Source: Polymyxa betae (Eukaryota; Endomyxa; Phytomyxea; Plasmodiophorida; Plasmodiophoridae). Taken from it: a stretch of 21,732 bases of DNA. A program made the position numbers and the translations under genes. The notes beneath the pieces are model-generated. The model was not told the origin of the DNA. It did no database searches and saw only the letters and a list, made by a program, of their open reading frames with translations. The DNA lies in contig RBZT01000601.1 of the NCBI GenBank assembly GCA_003693705.1, forward strand, positions 1 to 21,732, written 5' to 3'. Shown piece by piece: positions 9,236 through 17,157 of the stretch (position 1 is its first letter; each line of letters starts with the position of its first letter).

Positions 9236-9609
9236 GTATCCGACGGTTAATAATTTGAGTTGTATAAACCGCGCACGGATTTACGTTCAGCTCCCATTTG
9301 TGTATTTTGTCAAGTTGCATCATTGCAGTCACGAATATGGCAACCCGCAAGAGCAAATCACCCATTTTTTCACCGACGCTTTCGCAACTATTCAAAAAAA
9401 GGACTTCAATATTGATTACTCTGACCTTATCGAAACTGTTTCACTTCTGATAATCTCTAATTGGGAGAAACAGTGGCCGATTAGGAGTAATTGGTACTGC
9501 AGAACAGGTCCCCACGACCCCACCCACCGCTACCACAGGGGCAGCTGGTGAAGATTCTTCAGTTTTCACGTACCTCGATGTTCTCTCAATGCGTTTGTGA
9601 AGGCCAATA

Positions 9610-9880
9610 ATGGACGAGGCCGACAATTATTTGAACTTGCGCTGCGAGGATTCTTCTGTTGATCCTTTATACTACATTATATCGCATGCGATGCAGTTTC
9701 ACATCTTTGTCTAAGGAGACATACTGTCCATTCCTGGATCGCCCGTGTCGGATTAAGAAATTTTCAACTGCGGGCAATGTTTTTAGACTGCGTCGACATT
9801 CCCTTCAGCCTGAGACAATAGGTGCATTGTTATTTGGTAGTAACGCACCCAATCAAGATGTTTGTACAGCGATTCTGTGA
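9610..9880 (+). pseudogene. hAT transposase C-terminal dimerisation region (fragment)
   Basis: Two overlapping plus-strand frames give one hAT C-terminus. From 9610 the first reads DEADNYLNL and then an acidic stretch. After a frameshift near 9690 the frame open from 9659 gives KKFSTAGNVFRLRRHSLQPE followed by IGALLF and an Asn, which is the hallmark of the hATC dimerisation domain; it ends at 9878-9880. The N-terminal zinc finger and the catalytic core are missing, although 9340-9600 may hold decayed upstream coding sequence. This fragment supports calling the surrounding inverted ends a hAT element. Confidence 0.8.
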
Positions 9881-9916
9881 ATTTTTTCTCTAGCCATACA
9901 ATTGTCGAGGCATATC

Positions 9917-10001
9917 TGAAAGAACGGTTGATGGTCGAAATTAAGAAGTGTATTATTAGGGCGTACGGCCTTTATAGAGCCCATGATCTGTTATCATAAC
10001 A
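9917..10001 (-). repeat. copia 3' LTR (85 bp)
   Basis: Begins TGAAAGAACGG and ends TTATCATAACA as read on the plus strand. It has a short terminal inverted motif, TGTTATGATAACA, at its 5' end in element orientation. A TATAAA (element orientation) lies near 9970. Compared with the other LTR it lacks three bases. Confidence 0.95.
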
Positions 10002-10010
10002 CCTCCCCTC
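10002..10010 (-). other. Polypurine tract
   Basis: On the minus strand GAGGGGAGG abuts the first base of the 3' LTR, the expected site for plus-strand DNA priming. The polyprotein stop is 20 bp upstream. Confidence 0.85.
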
Positions 10011-10029
10011 AAATCATGGGCGGCAATTC

Positions 10030-11937
10030 TTAGACCCATCTGGTCACGACACCACAAGAACTTTGTGCTGTTACAGGTTTCGTTAAGAAATCAGATACCA
10101 TTCGTACTGTTTCGCAATACCGAAGTGTGATCTCCTTTTCTTGAATGAGCTCCCTGCTATAATGGTACTTCACTTCAATATGTTTCGTTTTATCGTCGGC
10201 TCTGTTGCTGTTGGCAATAGAAATGCATCCGGCATTATCTTGCACAATTTCAGTTGGAGATTTTTGTTTAACTCCTATCTCGGATAAGAGATGGCGCAGC
10301 CAGAAGGCTTCTCTGGCTCCATCATAGAGTGATGTATATTCCGCCATTGCGGAAGATGTATCAACTCGCCCCTTTCCTTTGCTTTTCCAAGATATTGGAC
10401 CGCCAGCCATCTGGAACACAAAACCGGTCACCGACCTCCGTGTTGCTGTGTCGTTTGCATAATCACTGTCAGCACTGCCCTGCAGAATAGGGAAGACTGA
10501 GGTTTTTCGATAACAGAGCGTTAGACTTTTGGTGTCCTTCTGGTATTGCAATACTCGAATGGCGGCTTTCCAATGCTGGATGCCGGGGTTTCTAGTGAAG
10601 CGGCACAGCATCCCGACGACCTGTATGATATCGGGCCTGGTCGATCGTGCGATCCACAATAAGCGTCCCACCAGCATATCATGTGGGATTTTCTTCATCT
10701 TTTCTATCTCTTCAGTCGACTTAGGACCCATATCTTGTGTCAAATGTCGACCAGGTTGATGGGGGGTCTGAACCGATCTTGGGGTGGCCGGGATGTTAAA
10801 TTTATCGAGAAGCTCTTCTATATAAGGTTCCATATCCACGAATATCGAACCGGATAGTTTGCAAGGTCTGATCCGCATTCCCAATAACCGGGACGGCTCG
10901 CCCAAATCAGATATTTCGAACTTTTCCTTCATCTTGTCTATCATTTGTTCAACTAAATGATCACAATTATGGATAATGAACTGATCATCAACAGCTAGAG
11001 CCAGTATTATCAGGTTGTTGTCGTTGTAGTAATAGTACATGCATGGATCCGACTTTGCGCGAGTTAGTCGTAATTCCAAACAGAGAAATGAATCAAATTC
11101 CTTGTTCCAGGCACGGCCTGCCAGCTTAAGGCCGTAAAGAGCTCGAAGCAGTCTGCATGAAGCTTCTGGAGAATCCTCGTCAACGAATCCGTCCGGCTGC
11201 CTCATCCATATTTGTTCATCCAAGGGTGCGTTTAGATATGCGTTTACAACATCGATTTGCCTCATTTTTAAAATCAGCTCTGCGGCGATGACGAACATTG
11301 CTCTAACTGATTCGTTATGTGCTACCGGAGCGAAAGTTTCATCGAAATTGACCCCTGCCCTCTGAGAAAATCCCTGGACAACGAGTCGGGCTTTGAACCT
11401 CTTCACGCTTCCATCAGCGTTCGGCTTCACATCGAAGACCCAATTACACCCTATTGGTTTGCGGTCTTTGGGTGGTGTTTCTAAACGCCATGTACCGGCA
11501 TCAATCAGCTGACAGTATTCTTTTTGAACAGCCGCTAGCCAATACTCTCGGTAAGGATTTGAATGATCTATGGCTTCCTGAAGACAGTTGGGAGTTCGAA
11601 TCTCATGCGCCTTAAGTCCTTGTAAGTTTGGCTTTTTGTCTGCAGTATGAAACGCATAGTTGAGAGCTTTTTGCTTGATTTTCTTTGGCAGATTAGATGT
11701 CAGGCTGAGGAGATTACAAGTGAAATTATCCTTGTTACGGACCCGAAAGTCGGACAGTCGGTATCGATCTGGTTGTTGACGAGTCCTTTGGGACGTCCTA
11801 GTTCCTCTTGCGGCTTCTTGGTCGCTTTCAAAGACCTCAATGCCAAGAATATCCTCTCCATCGTCTCCTCCTTGAAAATTTGGCTCACGTACTGTAACGT
11901 TATCATCGGTAACATTTTCAATTTCATCATCAATCAA
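10030..11937 (-). CDS. copia reverse transcriptase and RNase H (pol C-terminus)
   Basis: Open minus-strand frame of 635 codons; the same frame extends upstream through an acidic linker to about 12030. The RT begins around residue 150 (GTWRLETPPK, then W-V-F and RFKARLVVQGF). The first catalytic Asp is D229 in QIDVVNAYLN. The catalytic box is AVDD (D317, D318) instead of the usual YVDD. RNase H residues follow: D490 in ADSDYA, E533 in SSAMAEY, D567 in QDN and the DFLTKP end at about 617-622. No stop interrupts RT or RNase H, so this is the best-preserved part of the element. It copies element RNA into DNA inside virus-like particles. As part of a polyprotein it has no start of its own; the nominal Met lies in the linker. 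Confidence 0.95.
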   Translation of the reverse strand: MIDDEIENVTDDNVTVREPNFQGGDDGEDILGIEVFESDQEAARGTRTSQRTRQQPDRYRLSDFRVRNKDNFTCNLLSLTSNLPKKIKQKALNYAFHTADKKPNLQGLKAHEIRTPNCLQEAIDHSNPYREYWLAAVQKEYCQLIDAGTWRLETPPKDRKPIGCNWVFDVKPNADGSVKRFKARLVVQGFSQRAGVNFDETFAPVAHNESVRAMFVIAAELILKMRQIDVVNAYLNAPLDEQIWMRQPDGFVDEDSPEASCRLLRALYGLKLAGRAWNKEFDSFLCLELRLTRAKSDPCMYYYYNDNNLIILALAVDDQFIIHNCDHLVEQMIDKMKEKFEISDLGEPSRLLGMRIRPCKLSGSIFVDMEPYIEELLDKFNIPATPRSVQTPHQPGRHLTQDMGPKSTEEIEKMKKIPHDMLVGRLLWIARSTRPDIIQVVGMLCRFTRNPGIQHWKAAIRVLQYQKDTKSLTLCYRKTSVFPILQGSADSDYANDTATRRSVTGFVFQMAGGPISWKSKGKGRVDTSSAMAEYTSLYDGAREAFWLRHLLSEIGVKQKSPTEIVQDNAGCISIANSNRADDKTKHIEVKYHYSRELIQEKEITLRYCETVRMVSDFLTKPVTAQSSCGVVTRWV

Positions 11938-12287
11938 TCTGCTCGTAGTTTCGTTATCACAATCGCCAGTGCCGCTCTCGTCACTTTGGTCATTTTCCGT
12001 TTCGAAATCAAACTCCGGCCGCCATCTGGGTTGTAGGGTATTGACGATTCGTGAACTATTCCCATTTCGTTGCAGTAAGCGATGAGAATTCGGTTGAAGA
12101 ACTCGGTCCCATTATCAGTACGCCAAGTTCGAATCAGATCAGTTTTGAGAGAGCCTCGTTTTCGAAATGACTGTCGTTCACATGTTTGAACAATATGTTT
12201 CACATCAGATTTGTGTTTAAAGAAGAACATCCAGCTTCTGGTAGAAAAATCATCAATGAACGACACCATATACCTATTTCCTGTCAT
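11934..12287 (-). pseudogene. copia integrase catalytic core, second half, with deletion
   Basis: Minus-strand frame continuing the integrase after the solo LTR; its first two codons come from LTR sequence. It shows YMVSFIDDFS and a second catalytic Asp (D58 in TDNGTEF), then SIPYNPDG. In copia integrases the third catalytic Glu lies a few residues further on (NG-AER). Here the frame jumps instead into an acidic linker that belongs just upstream of the RT, with a change of frame at about 12030. The catalytic Glu and the whole C-terminal part are therefore gone, so this copy could not encode an active integrase. Confidence 0.85.
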
Positions 12288-13132
12288 GCCGATTCGGCAT
12301 GACAGTACGCGCAGCCGTCCAGCCGACCTCCAGGCAGTCGTACTGGCCCTCCCTGAGGGGCTGCGCGGTGGGCTGCGCCCCCGCTGACGACTCTTATAGG
12401 GGAAGAGCCCTAACTGTCACTGTTGGTTTTCTCGCTCGGTGAGCGGCTACGATTCAGAACGATGTGAGCCGAACACAATCAATAACATTGATCTTTAAAT
12501 ACTCGAGTCTATTAGGGCGCTCTCATACCTTGGTAAACTCCGCGGCGGAGTTTTCATCCACCGTGGCTGTAGGCCATCACCCACTGGTTTCACAGTATAG
12601 TAATTCTGCGCGTCGGGGTTCTCGAGCGACTTGTGTTGTTGTGGAGGCGCCACACTGCTGGAAGGTGTACAGATACTAGTCGAGTGTTGGCTCGCGGTGG
12701 CAGCGAGATTGTCTGTCGTGTGAGCCTTTTCTCCTCCCCGCGTATAGACGTCTGTTATGCTCTCGGGATTGGACGCAATACCAACAGTCACGGACTGCGC
12801 TGGTCTCCTCGTCTCCCAACTATGAATGGCGATCAGCGGCCTCCAAGCAACCATTCCGATCAACTCCTAAATTCATACGTTTCTCATCTCGTCTCCGACT
12901 CTCTATTGCTTAGTTCTCTCGCCTCGCCTCACCTCCGACTTCCCTCCGACCTTCGTCTCCGCTCAACTCCGCTCCTCTCTCCGCTCCACTCCGTGCTCGC
13001 CGCTCCGCCTCCGAGGACTCCCTGACGTCGTTGCGTTGCCGGACACCGGTCCCCCGCGTCCTACCCTCCGCTCCCGAGTCATCGCACCGCTTATCTAACC
13101 AATAAAAGGGGACCTTTTACTCGATCCGAACA
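12282..13132. mobile_element. Solo LTR (851 bp) inside copia integrase
   Basis: Begins TGTCATGCC, ends CCGAACA, and is flanked by TTTCC at 12277-12281 and 13133-13137, a perfect 5-bp target duplication. Removing it joins the two halves of the integrase at the same Gly-Asn codons. It starts with a short hairpin (TGTCATGCC...GGCATGACA). AATAAA at 13101 near the right end suggests the plus orientation, but this is not certain. Open frames in it lack family motifs. The parent family is not identified; it is not the copia host. Confidence 0.85.
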
Positions 13133-14172
13133 TTTCCCCCTAAAGATTCGACAGGAAACGGTCCGGCAACGTCACTCCAAACGATCTTAAACCGTTCTTT
13201 AGCGCGCTCTTTTCGTTTTCCAAAAGAGTTTCTGGTCATCTTAGCTTGTATACAGCCTTTACAGATTTGCGTTGTCTCCTGTTCGTCTTTTTTTAAATTC
13301 GATCCACTGGCTGTTTTAGGAAGTCTATTCAATAAAGTTCCGCACAGATGTCCTGATCTTAAGTGAGCTAAAGTCTTCCTAATGACTTGGTTTGCCTGAC
13401 TGTCTTGGTTAGGTCTTTCATGGCTATCGGATATCACGTAGAGATTATTTTCAGCCTTCGCGATCTCATGGACAACTTTGATATTGCTGTTAATTATATA
13501 GCAATAATTTCCAGTGAAGAAGAATGAGAGCCCATTGGATGTGCTTTCTCCCACAGATAAGAGATTCTGGGCCATGCCAGCGACGATATGGACGTTTTGC
13601 AGAGCTAGAGAAGCATTATCCAATTTGATTGGGCTCGCCTTTCCTTCTCCTTCGATCGTAAAATCACGTCCGTCTGCTACAGAAACACGTTTTGCTCCCT
13701 TTTTCACAATGTCACCATAAATTTGCTCTCTGCTGGTGCAGATGTGCATAGATGTTCCAGAATCAACGATCCAAGATTGCTTTCGATGTTCATTGGTCAT
13801 TTCTGGGGATATCAGAGAACACGCTGTGTAACCTTTGATGTTATCATTTTTTTCTGTTACTGCTGTTACGGTCTTTCCACCATTTGGCGCTTTTTCGGGA
13901 TTCACGAACCAACACTTGCTGCTCGAATGGTTACTGGTTCGTCCGTTATTTTTGCATGTCTGACAAAACTGCTGTAGTGTCTCCAGTTTCTGTCGCAACA
14001 CTGCGTTAGCCAATTCGAGGTTTTTAACCTTTTCAGTGAGATTTGCTGAGGAAATTTGCTTAGCTTCAGTATTCAGATTAAGCTCTTTGTTGAGCAGCAT
14101 CCTTCTACCTTCGGCAGTCGATAAATTGCCAGAATGACTATCTACCGTAAACCCCGTAGAGTTGCCCCCCAT
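13117..14172 (-). pseudogene. copia gag C-terminus, protease and integrase N-terminus
   Basis: Minus-strand frame of 351 codons; copia sequence covers 13133-14142, with MITE sequence before it and LTR sequence after it. A coiled segment (about 40-69) leads into a zinc knuckle with long spacing (C70-x2-C73-x8-H82-x4-C87). The protease active site is D137-S-G-T in WIVDSGTSMHI. The integrase zinc domain has H270-x4-H275 and C304-x2-C307. The first integrase Asp is D334 in WSDVAGP. The frame is cut after SLGGN by the solo LTR at 13132 and resumes at 12281. Gag upstream is separated by the 407-bp MITE. Confidence 0.92.
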
Positions 14173-14549
14173 GTTCCATTTACAGTGAGTTTTTTGTATG
14201 AGGGGGCTAGGTTTACGGGAAACTTTTTACCATGAGTTTTGGCGGCTTTTTAAACTACGCATTCTGCACCGGGGCGTCCTCCTGATTGTAACGATATAAA
14301 AATAGCTCTATTCTGACATCATGACATCAAAGTCGACAACCACCGACTTGAAGTGAACTAGGTCGCCGGAACAAATGTAAGAGCCACAAAAGTCATGAGA
14401 TTCGCAGGAGCGGCCATTTGTATTAGCATTAATGCCTACAATTTCTCCATCTCCGATTGCTACCATCGTGTAATGGAATTATGGTCCGTGGCAAAATGTT
14501 CCGTTGGGGAGCCAGGTATCCGGGGGCCAACTCTACGGGGTTTACGGTA
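14143..14549. mobile_element. 407-bp MITE in the copia gag region
   Basis: Ends are an exact 22-bp inverted repeat: TACCGTAAACCCCGTAGAG plus TTG at 14143-14164 and its inverse at 14528-14549. A related motif (GGTTTACGGGAAACTTTTTACC region, 14200-14232) lies just inside the left end. It has no coding capacity. It splits the copia gag between codons for QH and DSHSGN. The outermost TA on each side could be a TA target duplication (element CCG...CGG, Tc1/mariner-like); no longer duplication is visible. Confidence 0.8.
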
Positions 14550-15068
14550 ATGCTGTATCAACTCCCTCATATTCCTCAGGCAATCCCCAAGAATGAATGC
14601 TGCAACGATCTTATCTGGAAAGATAACGTCGGATGCATCTGAGATATCTTGTGCAGCATTCTCGATTTTAGCCACGTAGGTCTGAATAGAATCCTTTCCT
14701 AACTTCGTTCTTGAGATTTTCTTTACCCCTGCCACAGTGGCTGCAGAAGAGGCCCTGCTATATTGTTTTGAAAGGCACTTCCATAATTCATGTGCCGAAA
14801 TTGCAGAATCGGCTCCGATCAGAGCTTGAACTTCACTGCTAATATGAGCGAAGATTTAGCGCGTGCCTTGATATCGTTCCTAGTTGGTTAAGCCGTCTTT
14901 GCCGTCAGCCTCTAGAGTGGGGGCCGCAGCTGCCAGCTTCCGTGTCGATGCATCAATCCCGACGACCAAGTCGAGGTCTTTGTCGACGAGAAGGTTTATC
15001 ATCCTTGAGCTCTATCCTCTGAAGTTACTCCCGGTGAAGACGGGTACGGCTTCGAGGTCCTTGCTCAT
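14550..15068 (-). pseudogene. copia gag (UBN2-like), broken
   Basis: An ATG at 15068-15066 lies only 24 bp after the 5' LTR and opens SKDLEAVPVFTGSNF, the usual copia gag start. Stops replace two expected Trp codons: TAG at 15014-15012 (after FRG) and TAG at 14882-14880. Two frameshifts surround a DIKARA segment near 14850-14880. The rest (SSEVQALIGADSA, then HELWKCLSKQY, then GDCLRNMRELIQH) is clear gag sequence, and 14735-14550 is open up to the MITE. Gag forms the particle shell around the element RNA. Confidence 0.85.
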
Positions 15069-15091
15069 CGGAGAGGGTGGGACTCTTAATC
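15063..15091 (-). other. Primer-binding site matching the tRNA-Lys(CUU) anticodon half
   Basis: Directly next to the 5' LTR. The plus strand reads GCTCATCGGAGAGGGTGGGA then CTCTTAATC, which follows eukaryotic tRNA-Lys(CUU) from the D arm through the anticodon loop (CTCTTAATC contains the CTT anticodon). The element RNA is the minus strand, so it would pair with the tRNA. No site complementary to a tRNA 3' end (TGG...) follows the LTR. This implies priming by a cleaved 5' half-tRNA, as known for Drosophila copia with initiator tRNA. It overlaps the gag start codon. Confidence 0.65.
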
Positions 15092-15179
15092 TGTAAGAAC
15101 GGTTGATGGTCGAAATTAAGAAGTGTTGTATTATTAGTGCGTACGGCCTTTATAGAGCCCGTGATTTGTTATCATAACA
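15092..15179 (-). repeat. copia 5' LTR (88 bp)
   Basis: Second copy of the short LTR, TGTAAGAACGG...ATCATAACA on the plus strand. It differs from 9917-10001 by four substitutions and three extra bases (TTG). ATATC follows at 15180-15184. In element orientation CTCTATAAAGG gives a TATA box. Confidence 0.95.
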
Positions 15180-15224
15180 ATATCTCATCAGCGTGCGGGT
15201 AGCTACCCGACCCGATCGGAGCCC

Positions 15225-15354
15225 TATTTTCCGTTCTGGAAAAGATCTACTGCGAATTCACGCTTAAGAATAGCTTCAGCCTGATAAATAAATTAGAGAA
15301 CGTTCCGATCAATGGTAATGATTTTTTAATTTCCGCAGATGTTTCTTCTCTTTA
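15225..15354 (+). pseudogene. Penelope-like reverse transcriptase fragment
   Basis: Open frame on the plus strand reading LEKIYCEFTLKNSFSLINKL, a short linker, then LISADVSSLYT. The pattern S-F-x2-I-x2-L ... L-I-S-x-D-V-S-S-L-Y-T is the region leading into RT motif A of Penelope-like elements, with the Asp as a metal ligand. Similarity stops after SLYT, at a CACTAT at 15355; the frame stays open to 15475 but no longer looks like RT. Only about 43 codons remain. The family call is by motif and moderately sure. Confidence 0.6.
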
Positions 15355-15475
15355 CACTATGATGAATTTAGAGCGTTTTATCTTTGTTTGGAAAACACCG
15401 CAACTCCGTAAGCCTCCCGGTTTCGGCGTCGTTAGTGGTTACTCCAAAATGACCGTGAAAAATTGCAGAGTGTAG

Positions 15476-16002
15476 AACGCAGTTATTGACCCAGGAATAT
15501 GCGTGATTATGCAATTGAGGGTGTTGCAGCTATGACGCAAGGGAATGCATTCATTTGCACTTTGTTAAGCGCTGAATCTTGCACAAAGCGGTTTGCAAGA
15601 ATTTGCAATTCAGCAAATGAGGTCGTTTGCTGGAAATAGCTTCTCTTGCATGTAAACGCAAGAATTTGTAAGTCGGGTATTTTCCATATTTCACAATATA
15701 GACTAAAAAATGATTATAATAGAGACGTCCGCAAAGTAGGCAAATCATACGTTAGGTTGCAAAAAGATACGTTACGGACTTGGAGAAGTGCACAGGATAA
15801 TCTGCGGCGCGGGCCTCCAAACGTATCTTTGCCCAAAAGATAAAATGACCTAAAAAGATACGTTCGTATGATTTAAAAAAAACGTTAGAGCGCGGCCACC
15901 TCCGGAGTCCGTAGCAGCTGCAATCTTCATCCCCATCCTGCATTGACAGCTCGTGCTACCTATCCTATCGCACCAGCTTTCTCAGGCTGAATTTACCCAG
16001 CA
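15476..16002. other. Non-coding stretch with short inverted repeats
   Basis: No credible gene. AAATCATACG at 15742-15751 is inverted at 15865-15874, and AAAGATACGTT/AACGTATCTTT units lie between (about 15764, 15820, 15853), giving a 133-bp imperfect foldback. GCAAGAATTTG occurs at about 15595 and 15658. The stretch probably contains the promoter of the EnSpm-like genes that start at 16003. Confidence 0.5.
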
Positions 16003-17048
16003 ATGTCTGAGTCGTCGACAGATTGTGTTGAAATCTCACCAGCCCCCACCGCGGCTAAGAGCCGAGCAGCACCGATTAGCCCGGAACTGCTGGAAGGCCT
16101 CGTGAAATCCTATCAGACTAATTTTTCTGATTTCTGCAAAAGTAAAACTAGATTCTCGGTATAACGGTTCATGATTTTCCCTTTATTTAGAATCGGGTAA
16201 ACATCCAAAGCAAATAGTTACGAGTAAAGTCTGGGATGCCGTGCTGGAGGATGTGAGCCAAAAAATTTTCGAAGGCACTCCTATTACGGATTCCAAACGG
16301 ATCCGGCAAATGAGAGAGAATCTCTGTAGCTATTTGAAATCTCAGAGCACGGGTACGTCGAATGGAGAAAAGGATTCAAAACCGGAGCTCCAGAACATCG
16401 AGGTTCTCAAGCACCTAAGTGAGACGTACTGGGCCAGAACCCAATGGCGAGATCATCCCAAAGATGGGCTTCTCAATGTCGAGATTTTGAAAAGTTCAGA
16501 ATGAAGACTCCAAATTCGCTAACGCCAGAAAGAAGAGCCCTGCTCCAGATTCGGCGAGACCAAATCATGTTACATCGGTAAAAATTTGGATCGTTTTGAA
16601 GCCAGCTGTTTAAATTGGTAACAGAATGGACGGATAGCTTATCAACGCTGATGCAGAAATTTTGTTGACCGAATAAAGAATAAGCTGCCTGGAGCTGATG
16701 CTGACATTCATATTGTACGTGCCGGTACGTTGTGAGTATTTCCGATTCTCATTGAAATCTAACAATTTTTCCCAGACCTTCAGCAGAAGTTAGGTGATAT
16801 GAGAGCCAAAAGATAAAGCCAAAAAAGATGTTGAGGAAACGACACCGGAAGCATCAGCTGAAGACGACTGGAAGTTTCCTGAAAACCCTCTTGGTGTAAT
16901 GAGGGCCTTAGTGTACGATGTCATTGAACAGCAGCAGGCTGTGGATTCAGTCAAATTTGATATCGAAACTCCAACAGGACAGAGACTTCGCAAGACTGTG
17001 ATCCGGTTATTGGAGAATGAACTTGCAAATGGAAAACGTATGCAATAA
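16003..17048 (+). pseudogene. Companion gene of the EnSpm-like element (unknown DNA-binding-like protein)
   Basis: Exon 1 begins with an ATG at 16003 and runs to 16141; a 49-nt intron 16142-16190 (GTAAAA...TTTAG) keeps frame. The joined exon 2 continues to a stop at 16504, with SKVWDAVLEDVSQKIFEGT and a helical KRIRQMRENLCSYLK segment. Near 16480 the coding sense moves to another frame (KTPNSLTPERRALLQIRRD), then a possible intron from about 16577 to 16623, a short exon (FVDRIKNKLPGADADIHI), an intron ending CAG near 16778, and a last exon (about 16800-17048) with a clear 78-codon tail including ENPLGVMRALVYDVIEQQQA. I do not recognise the family. A Trp-centred helical region suggests a DNA-binding accessory protein, as EnSpm elements often carry. 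Same strand, 110 bp before the transposase. Confidence 0.5.
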
Positions 17049-17157
17049 TCCAGATGTCTAGAGTTTTTGATAAACCATTTCTGGCTGGATATTGTGTGTT
17101 GGATCGTCAGCGTACTCAGTTTAGTGCATCAATTGATAGGCACAGCTTGGTATTCTA

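Larger units (their letters stand above)
9917..15179 (-). mobile_element. Ty1/copia LTR retrotransposon, complete ends, minus strand
   Basis: Bounded by direct repeats 9917-10001 and 15092-15179 that begin TG and end CA, flanked on both sides by ATATC (9912-9916 and 15180-15184), a 5-bp target duplication. The order on the minus strand is 5' LTR, primer-binding site, gag, protease, integrase, reverse transcriptase, RNase H, polypurine tract, 3' LTR, which is the copia order. It is disabled by gag stops and frameshifts, a MITE, a solo LTR and an integrase deletion. Its LTRs differ by four substitutions and one 3-bp indel. Confidence 0.95.
9131..15224. mobile_element. hAT-like element with copia nested inside
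   Basis: The left end GGGCTCCGATCGGGT (9131-9145) is matched inverted at 15210-15224. Both are followed by CGGGTAG-type subterminal sequence, a common look for hAT ends. Between them, on either side of the copia insertion, the interior includes a hAT C-terminal coding piece (9610-9880). Without copia the element is only about 0.8 kb, so it is internally deleted. An 8-bp target duplication was looked for and not found at these ends, so the exact boundaries are uncertain. Confidence 0.55.

Noticed and set aside
8976-9395. Whole 139-codon minus-strand frame as one protein
   Set aside because: The middle is translated TCGGG repeat; only the part below 9131 looks like protein.
9441-9626. Minus-strand frame that at first looked like part of the Harbinger partner protein
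   Set aside because: The plus strand here leads into the hAT C-terminus (FSTAGN motif), so the minus frame is its shadow.
3041-12554. CGCGGCGGAGTTTT shared by the gypsy leader (3041-3054) and the solo LTR (12541-12554) as proof of one family
   Set aside because: One shared 14-mer is expected by chance in a window of this size when both strands are counted; no surrounding similarity was seen.
12495-13025. Open frames of 122-130 codons on both strands inside the solo LTR
   Set aside because: No motifs, and the flanking TG...CA with a 5-bp duplication explains the sequence as an LTR.
15063-15091. A tRNA-Lys gene
   Set aside because: Only the D-arm to anticodon part is present; no acceptor or T arm follows, and an LTR starts at the next base. 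It is better explained as a primer-binding site.
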